From assembly GCA_950106755.1 (NCBI GenBank), contig OX467090.1, positions 12,771,489-12,835,488 of the forward strand: a DNA stretch of 64,000 bases, written 5' to 3'. The position numbers were made by a program, and so were the translations under genes. The notes under the pieces are model-generated. The model searched no databases. It was not told the DNA's origin and worked only from the letters and a program-made list of their open reading frames with translations. Shown one piece after another: positions 33,881 through 46,000 of the stretch. This DNA comes from Climacium dendroides. Its lineage: Eukaryota; Streptophyta; Bryopsida; Hypnales; Climaciaceae. Numbering within the stretch: the stretch's first letter is position 1; every line of letters begins with the position of its first letter.

Positions 33881-36159
33881 GATACAATAAAATGTTGTAG
33901 GATTACGAGAAAGAACGTAGTTGTAAAGGTTTAGTTGTCAAGCAATGGAGAGAAGCTGAATTATGAGAATGCTATTCAACTGCAAAGAGTGCTCCCTGCT
34001 CGTGCAGATGTGCAACAAGAGAATTTGAGCTCATCGTGAGATGGTAACTTCAAGCCGGCGTTAAAACAGTAGTCATTTGTTTCATTGAGGTGTATTTGAA
34101 GATTTATTACATGGGGTTATCCCATAATGACGTGAAAGAAGATTTTCTGTGACAGTGAAACACGGAGCTAAGTTAAATTTTTGTCTGCACATACGGTAAC
34201 CAGGATTGATGTTCTTACTGTGAATTTAGTATAGTTTTACTGTGAATTTAGTATGGTTTTACTGTGACTTCAATATAGTTTGCAAATACTGGTACATTAT
34301 ACCAGTCTGGGTGATTAGGATTAATCTCGTTTGTGCAGCGTGTAAGGCAACTAGGATCACCCAAATGTGAGCATTTTTTTCAAAAGTGGGCCCAAAAAAA
34401 TCAGAGAAAAAGTAGATGTTTGTTGCACTCTCTTTAAAGTGTGTACTTTGAAAATAGGGCACATTTTAGAAAATCTATCATTTCAATTTTGACCGCTTTT
34501 AACTTTTTGCATATTGTAATCAAATATTGTTCATGGATTTTCCCCAATTCTATTGCAAAATTGTCTTTGTGTAATTAAAAAAATGAGGGGTTTCTAATAC
34601 TCAATACATGTAGTGCTTATGTACTTAACCCTTTAAGGTTTATGCATCGAAAAAGTGAATGTACCCTTGGATGTACCTTGGTGAACCCTAATTGTAACTT
34701 TCAAAATAGCCATTATTGGTATGTGTTTTAAACTATATAAATGAAGCTTGACAAGTTTTAGTTCAATTCCATTTTGAAATTTTGAAAAAATTAAAAAACT
34801 GAAAGAATTATTGCAATTGCAAGCTCCTAGTGTTAGAATCCATGTTAACACCATTATATTGCAAGTTTTTCATTCAAATTTTCTTCTTTTAAAATGTTTA
34901 AAGAAATTTTAATTATAAAATTAAGGTTTCCATTCTAACCTTCATTTATGGTAAAAATACTAGATTATAATTTTATTTCCACTTTTATTTTAGAAAATTA
35001 TAATTATTTGATTTTTTCCATCAAAATATATTAAGAAAATTTACATTTTTACATGTGAAATATCAAGATTCTATTTATCAATTATATAATAGGATAGATT
35101 TAGTTTTGTAGTGAAATTTGACTTCAAGATCATTACTTTTGGTATTTGGGGTGCACAAAATAAAACAACTAATTGAGAATTTTTCACACTAATTTCTATT
35201 GCTACTTATACATCTTGAAATAATTTCAAATTGATTGAATTATTTTTGCTATATTTAAAAATTAATTTTCACCTTTAGTCACAAAAATTATAACTATGAC
35301 AATTTTTCATGAAAGAAAGTTAAAATTTTCAAAATGATTAACAATGTCATATAATAAAAATATAAGATTGATATTTGAATATAATTTAAAAGGAAAAATT
35401 TAGCTTAATTGTGATGTTAGACTATTTCACAATGGATCTATACTAAAGGTATAGATTCATGTTTAGAGGGTGCACAAATTTAAATAGAATGGTTGTATCA
35501 AGTTTTTTGAAATGAGGTGTACTCTTAGCTTATTGCATTTACTATTTCTAGATTCTCTTAGCATATCAAAGGGTTTACAAATTTAGATAGAATGTTAGCA
35601 TGTTGTTTGAAATGAAGTGTACTTAGCTTATAACATTTTTTGTTTTTTGAGTGTCCATTCAACGTATATCATTTTCTATCACACCATTTCATGATTGATT
35701 TGTATGATTGTTGTAATGGCATTTCCTTGATTGAGCATCTTTTCTTAATCAATGTTCAACAAGTTCAAACAATTATTCTTATTGGAACCTTTTTCAATTT
35801 TGTCATTAGTAGAATCTAAATCATGAGATGTTGTCCTTCATTTGCCCCTCTTTCAATTTTTATTCTAGATTGAATTTTGAATTTTGATTAGACTTGTTCT
35901 TTTGGAGGAATGATATCAAGGTACAATTGTATTATTAGCTACATTGAATTGTCTTTTTTTGCAATTGAGGTTTTAGTCCCACTCTTGCAATTCCAAGCTA
36001 TTGAGGTGGTGGCACCTTGAGATACAAGGGACCTAAAACAAACTCCTATTTTTTGCCTATTAGCAACCAAATCAAATAAACATTCTTCTATTTTAAGCCT
36101 TAAGCAAACTATCAAAGTGGTTATTCACTGGTGCCACTATTCATGCATCTCTCTATTCT
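33881..36159. other. AT-rich spacer
   Basis: No gene. TTAACCCTTTAAGG at 34625-34638 resembles an end of the TTAA family. TACTGTGAATTTAGTATGGTTT-type triplication occurs near 34216-34280. Confidence 0.5.
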
Positions 36160-37137
36160 TTAACTTCTAAAGGTTTTTGATTATATTCTCACCAAAAACA
36201 CTCCAAAATTGTTATTTTTAATACAAGTACCACATTTTAAGAAAAAAAACATTTTTGGACACATGTAACCATAGAATCTTATAGTAAGCTTGTTTGAAAA
36301 GATGCGGCAAAAAATTTAGAAATTTCCACCATGTGGATTGCAAAATATTAGTATTTGAAGTGACAAAAATCCTTTGGGGGGTCCTACAAATAACCAGGCA
36401 TTTGCACTTCACGAGGTCACATTTGTATGTAAAAATGTCCAAAATGGTGGTGCTTCTTTGGATTCATTCTTCAAGGCAAGTTGGCTACATGCTTGCAAAA
36501 ATATCATAATTTGGAGTTGTACAACATATACAAAAAAAATAGTAAGTAGAAAGTGGTAAAGAATGATTCAAAATACTAAATTGTTAACAATTTAGTTATA
36601 GAATTGAAAAATGTCAATCCCAATGGTTCCAATGTTGTAATAAACAATCTATATCCTAAGATTTTATTTTTTTCAAAAATTATTAAAAATTGAGTTAAAT
36701 AAAGGACTTCAAAGTTTATTTTTAAATAGAGATATCATAACTTCTTATAAACTACCCCCAAATGAGCCCCCAAATAAAACTCCTCATAACATTCATCTCA
36801 TTAATCAAAATGGAATGATTCAACCCATATATATATAAATCTAGAGAACCAATTTCAAATTTTTATTTTTCTGAAAAGTGATTTTTAAAGAATTTTTTTT
36901 GTTGCTTGGACTACTTGCTATGCACTGAAAATTACATATTCAAAACCACATAGTCAAGAGTTATGAATATTTTGAACCATATAGTCAAGAGTTATGAAAT
37001 TTTTTGGGACTTAAAACTACTCCTCGGGCACGTATTGTATGAAAAATTCAAAGAATAAAAATAAAAATTCCATTCGTAGTAAGCTACCCAAAATTGCTAT
37101 GTTGCCAAAAAACATAGTTTGGCCCTTTAAGGGTTAA
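36160..37137 (+). mobile_element. TTAA-bounded non-autonomous element, subgroup A
   Basis: Starts TTAACTTCTAAAGG at 36160 and ends CCCTTTAAGGGTTAA at 37137; 978 bp including both TTAA. The body is AT-rich and non-coding. It is the reverse-complement relative of the nested copy at 58326-59193: both hold the equivalents of CTTGAAGAATGAATCCAAAG, a stretch around ATGGTGGA...TTGCAA, and the end sequence AGTTTGG(C)C/CCAAACT next to TTGCCAAAAAAC. The element at about 60910-61456 shares its second half. Confidence 0.8.
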
Positions 37138-37344
37138 AGGTTCTAAATGTGTTGTTTCCTACTATATTTAGTCTATGACTCATTGTAAGATCCTATAGTG
37201 TGTTAATTTTATAAATTTATAACATGTTTTGTAATTAGTAGAAAATTTAGATTCTATTTGCAACATCTTTTAATACAATTTGCCAATCTAGTTGAACAAA
37301 ATTTTCACCATATAGCCACATAAAAAACATTGAAGTACTAATAT

Positions 37345-38666
37345 CACTACAAAAAAACGAGGGGTTCTGCAACTACTGTTTGCAACTAGTTTTGTAGTTG
37401 CATGGGCTGTTTGCAACTAGGTGACAATTTAGAGTCCATAGTTGTAGTGGACAAGTTGTACTAGTTGCAAAGTAGTTGCAAAAAATTCAAAGTTGTATCT
37501 CATTTAACAATATACTTGAATGTTCGTCGATGAACTCTTCTAACATGGTTGTTTACATGGAAGTTATTTGTATGCAACTTGTTTGTGATTGGCATGCAAC
37601 TAGTTTGTGATTGATGTGCAATTGGTTTGCGACTTATTTACGACTTGTCTATAATTCATAGAGTTGTAGATTTTGAAATTTTAATCTCAAAGATTTGTAG
37701 ATTCAAAATTTCATATCTATCTTTTTTTTAGATAACCAAATCTAGAAATATCTTAGATGTTAAATATTTATAGATTTTTATAGATTATAAAAATCTACAA
37801 ATTATAAAATTCTACAAATTATAGAAATCTATAAGTTGTAGAAATTTATAAATTATAGAAATCTATAAGTTGTAGAAATCTACAAAGTGTAAAAATCTAC
37901 AAAATATATAGATATTAGAATTTCATTATCAAAATTCATAATACAAGAATGCTATAATTTACAATTCTTATATGTCCAATCTAATGATATTCTTGACAAT
38001 TGATATGGAACAATTAATAAAAGACTTAATAGTAGTTGCAATTGTATTCTAGTTGCACTCTAGTTGCACTCTAGTTGTAGTTTAGTTGCACTATGGTTGC
38101 AGTTTAGTTGCATTGCAGTTGTAGTCTAGTTGTACTATAGTTGCAGTCCAGTTGCATTGTAGTTACACTATAGTTGTAGTCTAGTTGCACTATGGTTGCA
38201 ACCCAGTTGCATTGCAATTGCAGTCTAGTTGCACTATGGTTGCAACCCAGTTGCATTGCAATTGCAGTCTAGTTGCACTATGGTTGCAACCCAGTTGCAT
38301 TGCAATTGCAGTCTAGTTGCATTGTAGTTACACTATAGTTGTAGTCTAGTTGCACTATAGTTGCAGTCCAGTTGCATTGCAATTGTAGTCTAGTTGTAAA
38401 TTGTAGATAGATACATCAGACTCTACAGAATGTAAAATTGTCCACATCAATTGTGATGAATATTAGATGTAAAATATCTCACATCAACTCTTTTGTTACA
38501 TTCCCGTAAGCGTAAATACATTTTGCAAGTACTTTGCAACTATTTTGCAACTACAGTAACTATGTCAAAGTTGGTGCAAATACAGAGGATTGTAGTTGCA
38601 GGACAGTTACATAGGACACATAGTTGTATTTCAGTCGGTTGCAGTGGACACGTTTTTCTTCTATTG
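37345..38666. mobile_element. CACTA (En/Spm-type) non-autonomous transposon
   Basis: The left end is CACTACAAAAAAACG (37345). The right end, in reverse complement, is CAATAGAAGAAAAACG, an imperfect version of the plant CACTA end CACTACAAGAAAA. TAT flanks both sides (37342-37344 and 38667-38669), the 3-bp target duplication expected of this superfamily. The subterminal regions are packed with a short motif, GTTGCAACTA and its variants, in both orientations, which in CACTA elements binds the transposase. Length 1322 bp and no transposase frame, so it depends on an autonomous partner. Confidence 0.85.
38030..38400 (+). repeat. Subterminal repeat array of the CACTA element
   Basis: About 30 variants of a 10-12-base motif around TAGTTGCA(C/T) in direct order. 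Inside it a higher-order unit (TCTAGTTGCACTATGGTTGC plus AACCCAGTTGCATTGCAAT) repeats about three times at 38180-38310. The left side of the element (37366-37500) has fewer copies, in both orientations. Confidence 0.9.
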
Positions 38667-38669
38667 TAT

Positions 38670-41600
38670 TGACAATTCAAGGTGACACTACCTTAAGAGT
38701 GGTCAAAAGTATTTTTGCACATCAAATGGTACACCCCTTAATTGCTTGGGGTTATTACTTGTTAGGTTAGAACCAAAACCTCAATTTAGGAAGTAAATAC
38801 AAAGCTCAATTTAATTACCACATATGTAATCATATCTTCATATCATAATTTCACGAAATAACTCCTTGAATGAAAATTAAAATATGAATTGAAGGGTAAA
38901 CCTAATTAATTGTTCATTTTTTTTAGTTCCAAGATTATTAGCTATATTGGTTGAAAGTGAATGAAAAATATAGCATACATTGTTGGTGCAACTATTACAA
39001 CTCTAAGCCTATTCTAACTTGGTGCAACTTCAAAACTAATTCAAAGTTCATTTGATTGCAATTATTATTATTTATTTGTTTGTTAGTTTTGAAGTTTCAA
39101 ATAATACAAATGAATACATAGTTTATTGAAAATTACTCAATTTTATCTCTTAAAGAAACTTTGAAAAGACAATACTAACATCACTTTAAAAAAAATTTCA
39201 TAAATCAAATCTCTAAGGGCAATATAAAACTCAAAAGAAGTAAAATAATCTATTTAATAAGTATACATTCTTTTACCTTTTTTATATTGTATCTTCTAAA
39301 TGAAGCACCATACCTTGTTGCTGTGAATAGACTATATTTGCATATGACAATGATCTTGGATTTGTTTAAGCCATTTTAGGGCTAGACATTCCAACTTCAA
39401 AAAATTAATGGATAAAAATATTTTTCACTCACAAAAAAACTTGTTTTTTTTCCATCAAAGTGTGTGTAGATATTTGAGTTAATTCCCTTAGGTATGTGCA
39501 ATGCATATTTTCAAAACTTATCTTTACAAATACTCTATCATTCATGTGTATTTTACTTCAAAAAATAACTTTTTAAATTCAATAAATGCCTCTTTAAACA
39601 CAACTTCAAAAATAAATGAGATAAAAATCTTTATAAATCATCATAGTTAGAACTTATCATTCTAAATTTCAAAAATAAAAATAAAAAACTTTAAAAAAAT
39701 TACCAATATTAAATCCATAATAAATTTTAGAATTAATTTTTAATTTTTTTTCAAATTTTATTAATAATGATAGGCTACTACAATGGTAAATTCAACCATA
39801 TAGATTTAGTCTATAGGTCATAGTTTGCAACTTCTATTTAGAAATCACTAGTAAATCATTCTTCTAAGTTGCACTCAATAACAAATCTTTATGTATTTTT
39901 AAAGATTTGGACTATTTTTTGGTTGTTGAGGAATTAAGAGTCAATATCATGATGAATTTATTAAGGTCTAAAATGGTTGACTTCTTCACTTTAGGATTGA
40001 AAAAATTATTGGCAAAATGTAAACAATTTATAAATGAGTATTTTGCAGAAAATGTTTGCAAAGCAAGTGTGATTGATAACCATATAGATTTATTCTATTA
40101 GAGAAGGTGCACAACTAGTATCACTCTTTCCTATAAGATTTTTTTTACTTTGCAAATTAGTGCTATCATGTAGTAATATTTTAGCCTATATTAATAATTC
40201 AAAATTATATTCCTTTGATAAATTAATGTCTCATTGAGGAATGGGATACATTAGAGCCTAACTTATTCTAAAAAAATTCTAATGGAATTTTAAAAGAATT
40301 TTCCAATTTCATCCCTAAATGCTCAACCATTTCTTTGGGAAGGTATGAATGTTTTGAAAAGTGCACTTCATCCAATTACTATTTAGAAAGCAAGATTTAA
40401 GAAAAAAATTTAGAGTATCATACTTGGTGGTCGGTTTCAACATTCCCCATCAAATAATCTAATATTTCCCATTGATGAGCATCTAAACTTCATCATTGTT
40501 AAATACAACATCATACAAGTAGAATACATGACCATTTTTCAAAAATATAGAAGGTACAATAATGATTCAAATTAGAAGTATCACATCTCATTGGATTTTG
40601 TTCAACATGATGGCAAATTTTTGTCACTACTAAATATTTCCATTGATGCACCTTCAATTTTAAATAATATATATACATGTATAATTTCCACTAATTATAA
40701 TTGATTATAGCTACTATTATTAAACATACACCATTTTCATTGAATCTTATTGGCAACTAAAAGAGGATTCTAATGCATTTTATCAAGCATTATTTGGACA
40801 TAGTATAAATAAGTTGCAAAGTTTTTAAAGTAATCTCTAGGTGTTCATCAAACCAACATTAGGCTCTTATAGATTCTTATGTTTAACCTTGGAGCACTCC
40901 GACATCCATTTTTTGGATTATAAACAGATTGAGGTTCTTGCTTCTATCTCGTTCCTACTTGGATGAAAGTCATCCTAATTTTTGGTGATACTTTATCAAA
41001 TTCTTGTCTTATCTAATGGTTGAATTTGGTATTACTAGAATACAAATTTTTCTAAAATTACAAATGTAGAAGTGTATCAAGTGGTCAAATTGCATTGACT
41101 TTAGTTCAAAAATAGGTTTGCAAAAATGAGGTCATAGATGTAAAAAACACAAAAAATTCAAAAAACCACCATGTCAAAAATCTCATTTTGAATCCATTCC
41201 AATAAGTTTTGCTCAAAAAATGATAATATTTTGCTTGTAATCAAATTTTGAAGGAATTTTAAAATTTCCTTTTCCAAATTTATAGAAAAATATTGATTAT
41301 AGCATTGGTAAATCTAACCATATAGATGGAATCTAAAATTCACAATCTACAACTTTCCTTTGTATATCACTTCTAAAATATACTTCCAAATAGCACTATA
41401 TAATGATTTTCTCCAAATCATCAATTCTGGAGAAGAGTCTAGACGTTTAGAGGTTAAATTGTAAATATCTTGTGTAATCAATATTTAGATTTCAGTGACA
41501 ATTTTTGGTTCAAAATGTTAGGTGTTACTATTTTTTTTGGTTCAAAATGTTAGGTGTTAGTATTGAATATAAACACACATTCCTTATCATATTGTGATGA

Positions 41601-42150
41601 TGCCTTTTATTCATTTTCTGAAAAAGAGTCAAGATGGCAATCACTTATAACTCGGTGAATCATTGTATTTCTACATTCATCCATATTTTGAACAAAAGAA
41701 AAACACTTTTGAATTTGAATCATACACTTTACCATCCAAAATCAATGGGTTTTTTTTGGTATTTTGAATGAAAATGGAAACATTTTGGAAGAAAAGACTA
41801 TTTTTATTTGGCAAAAAGTAGAGATTCGGGGCTAATTTATATAAGGGCCTTAGCCCTATTCCAAGTTGTCCCAATTTGAAAATATAAAACCAGCTCAAAT
41901 CAGGCTCAAGTAGAGAAATTGGGTTAAGGATACATAGTCACCCCTTTTTTTTAAACACTTAGGCCCGAATTTTTGGCAACAAATTAGAGCTAGCTTTTCA
42001 ATATAAAGCCTTTGGGCCCAATTGATGGTTCAATTTAAGGATTAAGCACTCCTATTATTTGTTGGTTATGGTGGTTTTGAAATTGGACCAACAATTAAGG
42101 TTAGACCCTAATAGAAAATGGCCCTCCTTTTAAAGTGGCTCAATTTGACC
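38670..42150. other. AT-rich spacer, no gene seen
   Basis: No coding frame with family similarity. CCAACTTCAAAAAATTAATGG-type AT-rich text dominates. A 64-codon frame at 39907 has no supporting feature. GTTCAAAATGTTAGGTGTTA occurs twice about 40 bp apart near 41508-41557. Confidence 0.55.
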
Positions 42151-43038
42151 CCTCAAAACTGCAGGTTGCGAGGCTCCCGACCTGCGAGGGCCAAAATGGA
42201 AGTACCAGTCGGTTGAATGCGAATAATCTTGACGCCACCAGTATTCAATCGCAACCACCAACGTGAACCGTCGCCAGTCTTCTATCGCAAGCTACGCCGG
42301 CGGTGATGCGCGCAGCCGATTGCACTTCCTCCCCTCGAGAATCCCGTCCGCTCCGCATTCCAGCGATGTATTAGACGGAGCTTTTGCCCTTCACCTCTAC
42401 CATCACGCCTCGCCGAAGTATGGGCGACAGCAACGAAGCCATTTCTTAATGAATGGAACCGACGTTTTCTATTTTCCGAGCTTTTTCTTTCTTGACGCTA
42501 TCGCCATTTCTGTAAGTAAGATGGTTCTCTTTTCGTAACCCTAAAGTGGCCCGTTACTTCAAATGGCGGGAGTTCGTGTTGTTGCTTTTTGTGTTTTGGG
42601 GGTGTGCGTTACGGTGGGAGAATAGTTTGGTAGGGTTTTGGTGGTGATAGCGTTTGTTTACAGCGAATTAAGATATTCCTGGAGCTTCGAATGAGGTTTT
42701 TGTGATGTTTAGTGGTTTTGTGTTGCGGTTGCTGTTTTTGGTGAGAGAAGCTAGTTTGTTTTTGTTTTGTATGGTTTGGTTTGGTTTGGAGTTTTGATGT
42801 GAAGAGGATCGGAGCTTACTATGGAGTTGATCGTTGCTAGCTAATTCTGTTTTTGTTTCGTTTTCGTTTCGTTTTCGTTTCGTGTGCGTTGATTGGACTT
42901 TTTAGGGGAGGAGTTGATGGAGTTGTAGGGTAATGCAGGGCGGAGGATAGGAGCTGCTGTTTGATTAGTGATCTTGAAATTGGGAAGCTGGTTTCCCAAT
43001 CGGTAAGGTCTTAGCTGCGTAATTGTGGCGACATTGCG
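42151..43038 (+). promoter_or_regulatory. Promoter and 5' leader of the Agenet gene
   Basis: Base composition shifts sharply to GC-richer sequence from about 42160, including an imperfect palindrome CAGGTTGCGAGGCTCCCGACCTG. CTGTAAGTAAG at 42511-42521 could be the donor of a leader intron, and several AG acceptors lie before the start codon at 43039. A frame at 42263-42538 lacks an ATG and is not called. TTTCG-type simple repeats are at about 42848-42883. Confidence 0.4.
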
Positions 43039-46000
43039 ATGGGAGAAGACACAGCGGATGGAACTGAACGTGGCGGAGAACACGAGGCAATTGGCGGGCG
43101 GGAAGAGAAACCTGGCGCAATCGAGGATGCCAATTCGCCACGGGTGCAAGAGCCTGTTAGGGCAGCAGGCATTGGTGCAGGCGACGATGATCAGATAGAG
43201 TCGTCCTTGGTTTCAGAGCTCGGTGCGCAAAATTCTGGAATGGGGCGTTCGGAGGCGGAGGTGGAAGAAGGTTCTAGTCATTTGTTCACTGATGCTATGA
43301 AATTGCAGTTGCGAGCTCAGATTCTGGTTTTGGGCGACTTGCTGTAAGTATCTTTAACGATTGACTTGTTTTACTTCAACTCTGTGGTTTGTGACCCAAA
43401 AAAATGGCGTGGTTTGCACATGGTATAGTAGTAAGCATGCAATATCGCTGCAGCACTCAAGTTTAGAGCATACTCTTCCTGATATTAGTTGTGCGCAGTT
43501 TTGTGAAGTTATCTCGATTTCGCCATCAAAAGTTGACTAGCGAGCTTCACTCTTACTTTTGCTTATCTTAAATGGGAGGCTTTACTTGCATTCGTGTTTC
43601 TTTACCTGTACAGGAAGGGGATAGCGCCAAACCCAGATTGGTTGGAGGACGCTTGCTTGGAATCGGCCATAGGTGTGTTTCAAGCCGTACATATTTTGTT
43701 TCCCGTTTATCATTGCAAACTTTCCAATTCGGTGGGAAGTGTTTAGTTGCCCTCGTAGGCAGGTTGATCACAGGGATACTTTCCTTCGAACTTTAGGTTG
43801 TTGTTGGTGCAAGTATACTGCAGTGCATGGTGCAGTAGAGTTTTAGTTTCTAAGAAACTGTCTCGAGCAATCGTTTCTTTTTTCTTTTTTTTCCTGGAAA
43901 CATCTTCGGTCAAAAGCTTCGTACTTGTGAATAGAAAGCTTTGTAGCTGCACGCTACAATAAGGTTCTTACATGATCGATATCTCGAGAAATGTTAGCAT
44001 TATGGAGGGTGGCTCTTTTTGCTTTCGGACAGAAACCGAGAAGATATAACAAGTGTGGAATGAAATCGTTTAACTCTTCAATATTACTTGTTTTTCTTCG
44101 TTTTTCTTTCATTCTGTGTGTCTCGTGGTTCCAATGCTGGCATTAATGTTCCTTTATCTTCGCAGGAGCCGAATCCGTGCTACTCGAGCCTGTTGATGTC
44201 CCACGCGGTTCTCAAGGTGTGCAATGCGGGAATACATGCATTGATGACATTCCCACAGAATCGAACTTGCCGAGGATATCATCCGCTTCTCGGGATGCGG
44301 AGGCTAGAATGTCTTCATTTTCAGGGGCTGCAGATCTACCGATCATCAAGGATGCTATAAAAGACGAGTTACATTCTACAGGAACGTTATCAACTCCAGG
44401 AGAGCCCTCGTCGAGTGGGAAAGAAACTGGTTTTAGGGATGATAGTTTAGCACATGAGGCAGAGATTGCACCCGCAGGACAACTGTTGATAACATATGAC
44501 CACGCCAGATCAAACTCATTTGGGCCAGAAGATTCTCCGGCCACGGAGAATCTTATTCTTGATAATGATAAGCATCTCGATTTGGCACAGGCCAGTGCGC
44601 AGGATGCACTCACCACTGCCACCTCTGCCCTTGCTCAGAGCCATCTGGTGTGGGCGCGGCTGCATTCCCAAGATCATTCAGAAGAAGGAATAGCAAGGGA
44701 TGCTCGGTTGGCTTCTGTTGCCGCTACTGTTGCGGCTGCTTCTTCGGTTGCGAAAGCTGCTGTTGAGGCTGCCCGGGCAATTGCAGAGGTGTCCATGGAT
44801 GCCTTCATTCAAGCTAGCGGCTACCAGCTTGGTGATGCAAGAACGCCTCAGATTGGTTCATCGAGATCAAGGCCACTGCAGGTTCCTTTTGAACATGTTC
44901 TGTTATTCTAAGCATGTCTGAAGCAATGAATCAGTCAAATCCATAATTCATCAAGTACCTTACGTGTGTGCTGACTAGATGTTTGTGCGAGTATCGTGAA
45001 CTTCACACAATTTTCTTCGTCTTAGAAGTAGAAACCAAGTGAACTAGACTTTGCCTCTGGGTGTGACAGGTAAAAATTTTAGTTCCGAGGTTCCGTAAAA
45101 TCTGATTGGCATTAGGAGGAAATGCATCCCATTCACCCACGTGTGTATTGCATGAGGTTAGAGAGATTGAACAGGTGATTAAACTTCTGTTGTTACTCCT
45201 TGAAAGAGGGTCCAGCTGATCGTCGAGAAATTGCAGGTAGATGTTTGGGAGCAAACTCCTTTGAGCAACTCCAGAGAGAACGTCACTCCATCGCAACAAA
45301 GAGCTGAAATGTTGGAATCTGTTGTACAAGCTGCTGGAAAAGCAGCTGAAGCTGCTTCACAGGCAGGAGCTGTTTTAGCGAAGGCAAATCCAATGATACA
45401 AACTGCTGGTTTGAATGAATTTTGGTCACGGAAACCCGACAATGCGGTTGTAGAGCACGAAGGGGATGAAGCGAATGAGATGGATGGAGCTGATGACATG
45501 GATGGACTTGATGGAGGAGACCAAGTGGGTGCTTTGAATGAGGTGGATGTCGTGAATGAGTTGGATGTTGTGCATGAAGAGGATGCGCTGGAGAAAATGG
45601 AAAACGTGCAGGGAAAAGATACCACACATCATGATAATTTGGATGCAGTAAATGACGTGCGTGAACAGATTATCGCGAATAATGACGAAGCGGTAGAAGA
45701 CGATGTAGCTGCAGCAATTGGAAACCACGTGACAGCAGCGAATGAAGCCGGAGTGGTTCGTACGAATGAAGTGGCTGAACCATTTGAACAGGAAAAAAGC
45801 TTCAGTCCAAGATCAAGGAAGATGAAAAGAGGAAGAGGAAGATCACGGGGAAGAGGAAGATCATGGGGAGTCTCTAGCCGAGGCAAAAGAGCTAAGATAA
45901 CAGGTCGAGTTTCATCTCCTCCATTACCAGCTCAAAGTCCGGAGAACGTACTGGATGAGGAGGTTGGCGTTTCCGAAAGTCTAGAGGATGTTCGAGATGA

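Noticed and set aside
38030..38400. CRISPR-like array
   Set aside because: Repeats are 10-12 bases with no unique spacers and lie inside a plant CACTA transposon.
42263..42538. 91-codon frame upstream of the Agenet gene
   Set aside because: It begins with GTG rather than ATG and lies in the likely 5' leader.
44177..44911. Reading through 44882-44911 as coding
   Set aside because: CAG/GTTCCT is a good donor at 44882 and the next exon at 45237 continues the family similarity in phase.
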